Below are positions 10,244 through 20,000 of a stretch of DNA of 64,000 nt, one piece after another. The notes under the pieces were generated by a model. It searched no databases, was not told where the DNA came from, and saw nothing but the letters and a program-made list of their open reading frames with translations. Position 1 is the first letter of the stretch; the number at the start of each line of letters is the position of its first letter. The position numbers were made by a program, and so were the translations under genes. The stretch comes from Leishmania donovani (lineage: Eukaryota; Euglenozoa; Kinetoplastea; Trypanosomatida; Trypanosomatidae): the NCBI RefSeq assembly GCF_000227135.1, contig NC_018252.1:292635-356634 (forward strand), read 5' to 3'.

Positions 10244-13200
10244 ATGCAGTATGAGAAGCCCGCTGGGGTAATGCATGAGGTGATCCGGCGTGCCTTTGAT
10301 GAGCTGCGCCTACACAACAATGCACAAGGCGCTATCACCATCGTTACACACGCTCTCGCCAACGCGGAGGGGCTGCCGCTGCTGAAGTCAGGCAAGGATC
10401 TCAATGGCAACACCCCAGCAAGCACGCCGCGAGCGGTTTTGTCGCGCAGCGACGGCGTCGTGGCACGTGTCCGTGACGCCACCGCTTCTGTCGTTGGCGC
10501 CCCCACTCTGAGCAGCATCAGCGAGAACGGCTACGACCATAGTGCACTCCGACCTCGTCTCGGTGGGTCCTCGAGCATGACCCGTACAACGCAGGCGGCG
10601 TCGTTGCAGTGGCTCACCGCCGGGAGCATCGGCGCTTCTGCGCCTTTGCCAACTTCCACCGCCAGCGCCACCGCCATTGCGTCGCTGCCTGCTGGGAGCG
10701 CAGAGTGCCTGAGCAGGCACCACTACTTTAATCGGACGCAGGTTCTGCGGCTGCTGCTCATCCGCTGCGAGGCCTACAGCGCCATGAAGCAGCACAACCG
10801 CGCATTGCAGGATGCACTGAACGCGGTCGAGGTGTCGGAAGGCCAGTCCGCGGAGGCGTACTTCGCGGTTGGCCGAGAGCAGCGCCGGCAGTTCAACATT
10901 GTGGAGTCCGCTAGCGCGTTCGACACAGCAGAGGCGCTGCTGCACTCCATGCAGCAGGCCGTTGCGGCTGGCAAAAACGTTGTGGATGGGTGGATCCAGG
11001 AGACGGTATCGGAGGAGGACTTTTGGGCCGAACGTGGCTATCAAATGTCGGAGGTGCGGGAGCTCGGCATCACGCGGCGAGAGTACGAGCTGCAGGAGCG
11101 AGCAGCACACCGTGATAGTCTGTCGAACTCGGACAGTCCCCCGTTAAGCCCGCTTGGCCGGGCACGGACCGATCCACTGAGCCCGGTGATAAGCGGCAGC
11201 AGTTGGCGTGGGCACGGGCACGGCTTCGAGCCGTCGTTTGCCGGCACCAGCGGCTCGGTGCTTGAGGTGCCGACCTCACTGAACGACTCCGCAACAACCC
11301 TTTCCTTCACAGGCGAGAGCGGCGCTGACTGCGGCGCCGCCGGTGCCGGGAATTATGCGCGTGACCTGCTGCAGTGTGGTTTGTCTTTGAACGAGCTGGC
11401 CATGTGGCGCCGTCTCTCCAATGAGTCGCGGGCGCTGCTTGCCATGCGCCAGTCGCACACCGTGCCGTCGACGCTGCTGGGGGCAACCATGACGCTGCTG
11501 GACCGGCGCATCGCAAGCGTTCGTGGTGGTCTCATCATCTCCATAGAGAACAACTTGAGTGTGCCGCTACGCTTCATTGGCGCCATGGCCCCAGACGGGC
11601 TTTATCACGACGCCTTCAGTTTTCCCGACGTCATCGCCAAGACGCACTGCGGCATCTCAATGCTGCACCCACGCGGGTGGGGAGGCTACTCTGGCTGCGT
11701 ATGCTACGAGCTGCACGAACAGTTGAGCTGCTTCTTTTACTTCGAATGCCCTCTGCTGGGCTCGCTCAAATACGGTGTGCGCTTCGTCGAGCACCGCGCC
11801 TCTGACCTGCGCCGCGCCTTCGCGGAGATGTACAAGGAGACGGGTATCTACAGCATCGAGGGCGGCACGACGTCGTCGGCCATCAAATCACCGCAGCACA
11901 TTAACAGCGGTGCGGCGGGTAGACACAACGGCGCCCGCATCGGGGGCAATGTGTCGATCCGCAGCGCGACGACGCCGCTGGCGACGACGTTGGCTAGCAT
12001 GAACGCAGCGCGGGCTGCGATTCGTACGCCGCCGTCTGGAATCTGGATCGCATCGCACACCGCAGTGTCCGCGTTGAGGCGTCCGATCAAGGCCACGGCG
12101 CGTTTGAACGGCACTCAGGACATCGCCTTTTCGCTCTCCGAAGTACTGGCTGTGCGACTGCGCAGTGTGGAGCTGGCGCCTGCGCTCGAGTACGTTGGTG
12201 CCGCGACGCTCAAAAAGCTGAGCTCCGTCAGCCACCGCTACCGGGAGTTGGTGAACAACCTGCCGCCGCCGATGTTCTACGGCACTGGGAGGCGCTCCTA
12301 CCCGGACTACTGTGTCGCCTCCGACCGGTACAGCTCGCCGTGGATTGTGCGGGACATGCAGCCAGTCACGTGGAAGCTCGTCTTCGACGGCCGCCTCGCC
12401 GATCAGGAAGAGTTCTCTATATCTGATGAGAGCGACATGCAGAAACACATCCTGTGCTTTTCGGCTGATGCGCAGACGAAGGTGACGGGCTACGTGTACT
12501 TCGGCGACAAGCGGTGTCTGCAGTACATCATCAAAGAGAGCTGGATTCCCTTCAGCAACACGCTCTACATCTCCACCCCCGTCGGCCGAACCTTTGCCAG
12601 CTGCGTGGCGACGAACAACCAGACTCAGTTCACCCTCTCGTTGACGAGCAGCGGCGGCGGCGGTAACACGAAGGGAGGCGCGGCCAAGGGCGGCGACGAC
12701 GTGCTGTATTCGGCGCGCAAGCGTGTGCCGCCCGCCGGCGACGTTGCGACGCCGTCCGCGCGTGCCGGGGCCACCGTTGTGACGGCCACGGCCATTTCGA
12801 CAGGAGTCGTGAGCGGAAACGGGAGTACCCTCCACAGCCGCGGCAGTCCAGCGCCTGCCGCGCTTGGTGTGGATTCCGATGCGGCCACTGGCATCGTGGA
12901 GGGTGCTAACAACGTCGGCGTCAGCGCGACAAGGCGCGCCACGGCCGCGGACGCAGCATCGTCGAGGACCCGCGGCAGCTCTGGTGGGCTGGGCGTGCTC
13001 ACCTTGCCGGTGACCACGGGAGGAATCGCGAAGGCGACTCTTTACTCTCCTAATGCCACTCTCTACCCTTCTCCGGGGAAGCCATCTTCAGAGACCGCGT
13101 TCAACGGCACTTCGACCGCAGTCTCCATGACGTCTGGCAAGCCGGAGTACTATAGCATCTGGCGCTCACAGCGCGTCAGCGGCGGCGCTGTCGTCGGCAG

Positions 13201-13372
13201 TGTCTCCCCGGCCACGACGAACGGCGGTGCCGACATTGTGGCCGAGGTGAAAGTGAACCCGGTGCTCTACGGCATGGTGGCCAAGGGGTACTGCGCGGCC
13301 GAGATTACGCTCTACCCTGGCGCGGATGCAATGTTGGTATCCCTCATGTCCTTCTTGATGACGCGGTGGTAG
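10244..13372 (+). CDS. TPR-containing conserved hypothetical protein with two beta-rich domains
   Basis: This encodes 1,042 residues from the ATG at 10244, which follows a long pyrimidine-rich 5' region. Residues about 5-40 and 158-245 are helical and read as tetratricopeptide-like repeats; for example LRLLLIRCEAYSAMKQHNRA followed by LQDALNAVEV has the TPR spacing of small and aromatic residues. A hydrophobic, Gly/aromatic-rich globular domain follows at about 420-530 (IISIENNLSVPLRFIGAMAP through YFECPLLGSLKYGVRFVEH). A second lies at about 640-800; it starts with a helical pair (LEYVGAATLKKLSSVSHRYR) and continues into strands (WKLVFDGRLADQEEFSISDE). The rest is Ala/Gly/Thr/Ser-rich linker, except the last 50 residues, which look folded. 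I do not recognise the family. A scaffold role is plausible from the TPRs but is inference. Confidence 0.8.
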   Translation: MQYEKPAGVMHEVIRRAFDELRLHNNAQGAITIVTHALANAEGLPLLKSGKDLNGNTPASTPRAVLSRSDGVVARVRDATASVVGAPTLSSISENGYDHSALRPRLGGSSSMTRTTQAASLQWLTAGSIGASAPLPTSTASATAIASLPAGSAECLSRHHYFNRTQVLRLLLIRCEAYSAMKQHNRALQDALNAVEVSEGQSAEAYFAVGREQRRQFNIVESASAFDTAEALLHSMQQAVAAGKNVVDGWIQETVSEEDFWAERGYQMSEVRELGITRREYELQERAAHRDSLSNSDSPPLSPLGRARTDPLSPVISGSSWRGHGHGFEPSFAGTSGSVLEVPTSLNDSATTLSFTGESGADCGAAGAGNYARDLLQCGLSLNELAMWRRLSNESRALLAMRQSHTVPSTLLGATMTLLDRRIASVRGGLIISIENNLSVPLRFIGAMAPDGLYHDAFSFPDVIAKTHCGISMLHPRGWGGYSGCVCYELHEQLSCFFYFECPLLGSLKYGVRFVEHRASDLRRAFAEMYKETGIYSIEGGTTSSAIKSPQHINSGAAGRHNGARIGGNVSIRSATTPLATTLASMNAARAAIRTPPSGIWIASHTAVSALRRPIKATARLNGTQDIAFSLSEVLAVRLRSVELAPALEYVGAATLKKLSSVSHRYRELVNNLPPPMFYGTGRRSYPDYCVASDRYSSPWIVRDMQPVTWKLVFDGRLADQEEFSISDESDMQKHILCFSADAQTKVTGYVYFGDKRCLQYIIKESWIPFSNTLYISTPVGRTFASCVATNNQTQFTLSLTSSGGGGNTKGGAAKGGDDVLYSARKRVPPAGDVATPSARAGATVVTATAISTGVVSGNGSTLHSRGSPAPAALGVDSDAATGIVEGANNVGVSATRRATAADAASSRTRGSSGGLGVLTLPVTTGGIAKATLYSPNATLYPSPGKPSSETAFNGTSTAVSMTSGKPEYYSIWRSQRVSGGAVVGSVSPATTNGGADIVAEVKVNPVLYGMVAKGYCAAEITLYPGADAMLVSLMSFLMTRW

Positions 13373-15779
13373 CCGCACTAGCGGAAGGGTAGCGCCGTTT
13401 CCGTATAGCGATGGTGGCGTATGCCTTGAGCTATTGACCCCCTCCCCCATTGCCCGGCTGTATCACGCACACTCGTTGTGTGTCGCACATATTTTCGTCT
13501 GCTGCTGCTGCTTCCAGTTGGCATTCTGGTGTTTGTCAATGTGTGTGTGTACGTGTTCTTCTTTTTCTCTCTCCCTCTATCTCGGATGGTGGTGCTGAGG
13601 CCTCCGCCGTGACGCGCGCTTCTTGATGCGGTCGTTGTTGATGGTGATTTGTTTTTGCTCGTTGTGCTCGCTGTCCCCCTCCCCCTTCTTTTCCGTCGCA
13701 GCACTTGTCGCTACGGTGTCCTGCGCAAAGGGGAAGAAGTACGCCCCGAGAGACAGCTCTTCTTGACGCAGCTGCGAATGCGTGTGTGCGTGCGTGCGTT
13801 CGCGCACAGGATCTGGATGAGTGGGTAAGGAGTGAGACGAGATGAGTGGTCAACTCCTCCCACCATACCTGCAGTTACGTGCACACACGCACGCAGGCAC
13901 GTGATTTGTTCTTCACGCTGCGTTGTTGTCCGCTTGTCGTCTTCTCTTCCTGGTTTTTTTCTGTGGTAGTGCTCCGTCTTTCCCTTCCCTCTCTACGTGT
14001 CGCATTTTGTTTTCCTCAGTCTCTCGCTCCATTGCATACACACACACACACACACGCTGACAGCCGCGTCCGCCCATCCGCCAGACCCCCCCCTCCCCAC
14101 CCTTCCCTCCTTCTCTTGCTTCCCTCGCGGCATGTGTCGTGCCCGACCTGCGAGGATGGCGGTTGTGATGATAGACGCCTTCAACGAAGAAAACGGGAAG
14201 CCGAAAAACAAAAAATGAAAGCGCCGACAGGGATGCCGCTCCTCCACCATTGCCATGCCTCGACCACGTGATGCGCTCTCTTTCCTCCCTTCTCTCCCTT
14301 CTCACTCCTCCTCTACGTGTGGCGCTCCTACAACCCGAGCGGCTCGCCCCTTGTTGCCTACCCCTTCTCCCACCTCCCCTGTAGAGCGGCTGCAAACCGG
14401 TGCATTCACCAAACCCCTCTCCGCACACTTAACCACCCACACCCGCACGCCCTAAGTGCCACCCGCCATCACCTTCTTTCCTTCCTCTCCCTTCCGCACA
14501 CAGCACAGCCCAACACGTAGGAACGCTCAAGGTGTTAATACTGCGCTCCTCCTCGCACGTGTCTGTATCTGTAACCTTGTGCGTGTATCCGTGCGCTTCC
14601 TCTCCAGTCACAGCGCCTCGAAGATTATTTGCCTTTCATATATGCGTGTGCGGTGGTTTCGCTGTCGTCATTGTTGTCTGCGGTTGATTTCACGGTCGTT
14701 TACACACGTCGCTCCTTCTCGTTTTTCTTTTTCCATCCGACCACGTGATTGACGGGCTCGAGCTCTACCTCCCTCCCCCCCCCCCACACACACACCTCCT
14801 GCCTTTTACACCTGTCCCTCGTGGTGCATACACGCATACAAGCCCCCCGACCCGCACCTCTCCCCATCCCTTTCACTCTCCCTATGCGGAGTGGCAGGGT
14901 CCTTGCCCTTGTCGAGGTTTCTTTCGTTTCGCTTGTGTTGGTTGTTGTTGTGGTGAGGACATTGGCCAACACATCGTCGCGAACTTCTGCTGGACGGCCG
15001 CCCTCGTCAACTTCCCTGTGGCCTGCTTGCTTACCCTGCACTTCTGCTCCGCTGCTTTCCTTCTCATACTTCGTCTCGACCATCGTTTTTCCTTCGTCCA
15101 CCCTCCCCCTCCTCCCTCCCCCCTCTGCGCATCCCTGCTGATTGCTCGGGCAATAGCGAAAGGAAAAAAAGGGCTACCTGGCACACGGCGTCTGTGTAAA
15201 GTGTACGCGCGTACGTAGCGATCCAGTCGCTCCGGCGGCTTATCACGTTGTTGTCCGGTATCGTCGTCGTAGCCGCGTTTTTCGTCTTTCTCATCTTTCC
15301 TTACATCGCCTCTGTGCAGTTCGACGTATCTGCGCTTCACGAATATCTCAAGACCCCTCTCCCGATACACACGCACACACAACTTACTGAGCCAAACACG
15401 CGTAGGTTGACTCCACGCCGCGCGCGCGTCCTTGCGCGGTTGTTCTGCGCCCCGTCGATTCACGCTCCCGCGCTGAGCAAGGGAAAGAGTGTGGGAGGGG
15501 AAGCAGATCCACACAGAGGACCAGCTCACCCCCATCCCCTCCCCTCCTTCCACGACAAAACTCTATCATCAGGCGCGCACTCGTGTGCAGCGCTACAGGG
15601 CGCCCTTTCGTGTGCGTGTGTGTGTGTGCCAAGCGCGAGTAGCGAGCTTGTGAAGCGGAGCAGAGCAACACGCAGTCCCCGCCGCTTCCGAGTATCGAGC
15701 GCCCTTGGGAAACCTTCTTGCGCTTCCAAGTGGAGTGCGGAGTCGTTCGCGCCGCGTGCACACAAGCCGGAGGCACGCA
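13373..15779. other. Gene-free intergenic region (about 2.4 kb)
   Basis: No supported gene. The + strand is pyrimidine-rich with CA tracts at about 14038-14055 and 14784-14793 and long CT-rich runs. The frames seen are Ser/Pro/His-rich shadows. It probably comprises the 3' UTR of the TPR gene and the 5' UTR of the PH-domain gene. Confidence 0.6.
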
Positions 15780-17027
15780 ATGAGCTGCCCCGCCGATGCC
15801 GCGAAAACTCGGACAGCGAAGTGCGCACTTCCACCTCCGGCGCCTCCACTGTGCGAGGGCTGGCTCGAGAAGTTCGCGCTGTGCCGCGGCATGTTCACCA
15901 AGAAGGGGTGGCGCCGCCGCTACGCGTTTGCGACTCATGAGGGGCTCGGCCTGTGCCACGCAAACCCGCGCGACAAGGGCAGCGGCCTCGCTGGACGCCC
16001 ACTACAGATGCTGCACGCCAAGTCGTTTATTCCGTTTGTGAAGAAGCGGAATGGCGAGGTGGAGCTGCAGCCGGTGTACGTTGTCGACGACGTCAGCGCC
16101 GCGCGCCACCCCGAGGCGCCGCAGAAGAGCCACAACGGCATCTGTAGCGAGACGGTGTCCCTGGCTGAGGGGGGCAGCAGCACCGCCTCCTTGCGCGACC
16201 TGACGAGCAACGGCAGCAAGTGTACTTACTACTACTTTGGGCTCAGCTTTGAGGAGCACCGCAAGCGATACCTGCTGCTGCTCCGTACCTCCTCGCCGCA
16301 GGATTACATCATGTGGACCACCTATTTGCCCCTGTACGTGCACGAGGGCAGCGCGTCGAGGATTGTGCCAATGGGCCATCCGTTAGAGGCCGGCCGCCCG
16401 CAGCCGATCGACCTCAACTACAGGCGGCTGACTGAGAAGCGCGAATCGATGCTGCCGAGCACGGTCACCTTCTACATCGACCCCGACCCGTGCACCGTCG
16501 ACGAACATGTGAAGGTCCGCCGCTTGTGCCTCGACTGGGACGAGGGCGAGCGTCGACGGCTGTTCACCTCCGCCGTGGACCGCGTGCGCTCGCTGTGCGG
16601 GATTTCTGAGAGCACCGCGTCCGCGAGCATCGCCAAAATGCAGGACAAGAGCGAGGAAGAGTACCGCAAAGTCGTATCCTCTCTGTTCGAGGAGCTGTCC
16701 CCGGCGGTGCCCGAGTCCGAGGAGAAGCATCCTCCGTGCCACAAAGACAAAAGTATACCCGAGCGTGGCGTTGCCGCAACCGCTAGCGTAGGGGTGGCCG
16801 CGCGCAGCGCCGGCGCGGCGCACCCGCCCGCGACGCGCATCGACACGGCCGAGGGTGCTGCCAACGATTTGAACATGAGAGAGAGCTCAAAGCAGTCGGC
16901 TAGTCGACGCTTCTCTTCTAGCCTCCTGGTCGGTGGTGACGGCGCTGGCAGTGGGGGCAAGGAAGTGCGCAAGCACCCGAAACTAGAGAACGGTGGCGCC
17001 GCTGCCTACTCGAGTCTGAAGATCTAG
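15780..17027 (+). CDS. Pleckstrin-homology (PH) domain protein
   Basis: This encodes 415 residues from the ATG at 15780; the only upstream in-frame start is a TTG at 15705, so ATG is preferred. A PH-type fold begins with CEGWLEKFALCRGMFTKKGW and RRRYAF at about residues 25-51, the classic 'GWL.k......W..RyF' opening. It closes at about 165-185 with YLLLLRTSSPQDYIMWTTYL, where the invariant PH Trp sits in the C-terminal helix. Between them is a long basic and Ser-rich insertion. PH domains bind phosphoinositides or proteins at membranes. Basic residues (KK, RRR) in the first strands suit lipid headgroups, but binding is not shown. The middle (about 205-320) is helical and probably a kinetoplastid-specific domain. 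The last 100 residues are low complexity. Confidence 0.82.
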   Translation: MSCPADAAKTRTAKCALPPPAPPLCEGWLEKFALCRGMFTKKGWRRRYAFATHEGLGLCHANPRDKGSGLAGRPLQMLHAKSFIPFVKKRNGEVELQPVYVVDDVSAARHPEAPQKSHNGICSETVSLAEGGSSTASLRDLTSNGSKCTYYYFGLSFEEHRKRYLLLLRTSSPQDYIMWTTYLPLYVHEGSASRIVPMGHPLEAGRPQPIDLNYRRLTEKRESMLPSTVTFYIDPDPCTVDEHVKVRRLCLDWDEGERRRLFTSAVDRVRSLCGISESTASASIAKMQDKSEEEYRKVVSSLFEELSPAVPESEEKHPPCHKDKSIPERGVAATASVGVAARSAGAAHPPATRIDTAEGAANDLNMRESSKQSASRRFSSSLLVGGDGAGSGGKEVRKHPKLENGGAAAYSSLKI

Positions 17028-20000
17028 CGAGCAGCAACACAGGCTGTGCGTGTGCCGTCAAAGGAGGAAGGAGGCAAACTATGCGCCATTCATATTCGGA
17101 GCGATACGGTCTCTCTGTCTCTCTCCCCCGCTGCTTCCGCTTCCTCGTTGTCTCATCTCTGCCCGCCTTCCTGCCATGTGGGACGTCGTCGCTGAGGAGA
17201 ATGGCACCGTACCTTCATTGACTCTGCCCGTCGGCTTTTGATCACGTTGGCTGCCTTTGGGCTGCATTCCCACGTGTGGAATATGTAGAAGCCCCTCCAC
17301 TCTCCCTTTATCTCTTCCCCCCACCCCAGCATGCGCCAACGGTGGGCAGAGGGCTCTCACTACGGGCTGGGGCAAGGTGCGCCTTCGTCTTTCTGATGCC
17401 TTTATATATTTTTTCTTTGTCTGTTCGCACCCTCGCACCCACATCCTCTACCTCACACAGGCATCTGCGTATATGTGTGTGTGTGTGTGTGTGTCGACGT
17501 CTCCTCCGTTCTGGAGTTGTTGTCATCTGCTGTTATTAAAAAAAACGTGTTTCTTTCTCCTGTCCAGTGTGGCCCTTTCTGTTCATGTTGTTGTTTGTTT
17601 ATGGAGCCGACGTGTCGCGCTTCACCGACATCGCGTGCCGTCGAGTGTGCTAGTGTGCCGATTCATATAGGCCGTATGCTTGCTGCGTTCCACCCACACC
17701 CTTTTTCTGCTCCAGCGCGGCCCCTTCAGGCGGGTGGCACCTCTTCGTATCTTGTGCGTCTCCGCTGTTTTTTTTTTCCTTCGGGGCGGGAGAGGGCTGT
17801 TCGTGAGCGTGTGCGTCTCACGAAAGACGGGAGGAGAGGGGGGCACCTCAGCGCGTAGTACCACAAAGGCTCCAGTGCGCCTACTCGGTCTGGGAAAAGG
17901 CCAGGCAGAGCCCCTCTATCCCCTGCTAATGCTGAACCACTTGTGGTGGTGACAGAGCCATGCACCTACGACGCAGGGCAGGTCAGAGCGCTGCATCGCT
18001 GCTGATATCGGCGGTCAGGTCCTGGATGACGTGGCGTCGGAGCGACGTGCGGCAGTGAACATGTTTGTGCCATCCACATGCTGAGCGAAAGGTCGGCGTG
18101 ACCGGAATGTGCCTCTCACCCGGCCCTCGCACTGCCCACTGGTGGATGCAGCCTGAGCGCCACCCTCGAGGTGTGTGTGCACCAGGTGGCGACCGGCCTG
18201 ACTGGGAACGGCTGTGATGCCGCCCTGCCCAGCAGGTGGGTTGGCAGAGTGTGGGGCGGATGCCGTGCGCAGATGACTGAGTCGGCACATCGCTGTAACA
18301 CAGCGTGCCTGAAACTTCCTCGCCCCGCGTGATGGGGGCCTGTGACCGGCGTGGTGGAGTGAGGCCCAGGCTGATGCTCTATCTCAGAGGAACAGGCGCG
18401 CGACCAAAGAATCGAAAAGCGTCTCTTTTGGTGCGCATGGGCGTGTGTATGTCACTCGTGCCGTTTATGCGTTGCTGTTTTTTTTTTTCGCGTTAATACT
18501 TTCATTTCCGTGATTATATTGCCAGGTGCGCTGTTTTCTCTCTGGTGTGGCTCGTAAGCGCTTGTGTGCTGTTCTCTCGGCAGCGCGACAGACGAACTGC
18601 GAAGCTGCAACCTCCTCTGCTGTCTTAGTGCTCCCTCCCGCGCCGCTCAAGCGGGCGGTGAAGTAGTCGTCTCACGCGTGTCTCTGGGCATGAAGGTATG
18701 TGGATGTAATGCATTCGTCTCTGTGTCGGGGTTCCCCTGCCGCAGGAGTGCAGTTCGGAGGGACTGGAAAAGGCGAAGGTAAGGCGGCAAGGGAGCACGG
18801 CGGGTGTAGGCGAGGAAGAAAGGAGACGGTGCCCCCGCTCGGAGTAGGTGGCGAGCGGTGATGTGAGCGGGACGAAAGCGAAGGACGCAGAGTAAGTGGG
18901 ACGGTGACCTGCCTAGCTTAGCGCCTTATTATTATCATTTGTGTATGTTCTGTTTGGTTCTGTTTTTTTCGTCATCGACTTATGTGTTTGGTAGCATAGC
19001 ACCCCACCCCACCCCGGCCTGGACAGGGCTTGGGGAAGGGCGAGAGGAAAAAAGAGAGGGAGTACGTTGCTGTGCACGAGCGATGCACGAGGGCATATAC
19101 GTCCTCCCTCCCCTCCTCCCTCGAAGCAAAGCCAACACTCGCACCGGCAGGCGCACACACACACACGCATTCATTTTACCGCACGCTTGCACCAATGCGT
19201 GCATGTATATGTGTATGCGTGTGCGCACCTCTGTTGCGGCACGAAAAGGAACCCTTCTGTTCTTCGCACTTCCTATACACACACACACACACCTTCCACT
19301 CCACCAGTGTCTTCACATGGCTCCTCTTATCACCATCAACCCTGTGCGCCTCCTCTCTGATGCCGCTTTCTCGCCCTGTTCGTGCATGAGTTTGTGTGAG
19401 TCTGTCTCCGTCTCTCTCTCTCTCTCTCTGCACGTTGGCCTGGCCTATGCATGTCGCCTCATGAGTTATTGCCCTTTACGTATGCGCCGTATCGTTCCAG
19501 GCGAGTGTGTGCAAGTGTTGTGTGCCCGTATTTTGCCCTTCTCTCCCCCCGCCCTTTGTTCTTCATTGTCTTTTCTCTGCTCACGTCTACCTCTCCGTGG
19601 AAAGAGGTTGACGACGCGTGTAGATGCCGATATACATACATGTATGCGTGTGCGCGCGCCTAAGTTTATTGTGTAGGACCTACGTTGTATCGTCATCTCA
19701 CTTGTCCCTCCTTCTTTATGGCGGTGATGCGGTATATGAGCCACATTCTCATCTGCTGCCTCACACCTCACATGTACTGTCATGGTCATCGCCTCTCTTG
19801 TTCTTCAATGTTCTTTGCTGTTTCCTGCGCCTGTGTGGTCTCGTGTGCTCCCCCTCCCCCTTCTCTTCTTCCTGATGGGTGCTCTGTTATTATGGCCCTC
19901 GCTCCTTGTCCCTCGTCCTTCCCCCTCCCCCTCCTCGCTCCTCTCTTCCACTCGTTGGCTTTTTGTACACTCACCACGTACGCCTTCACGCACGCGCACA

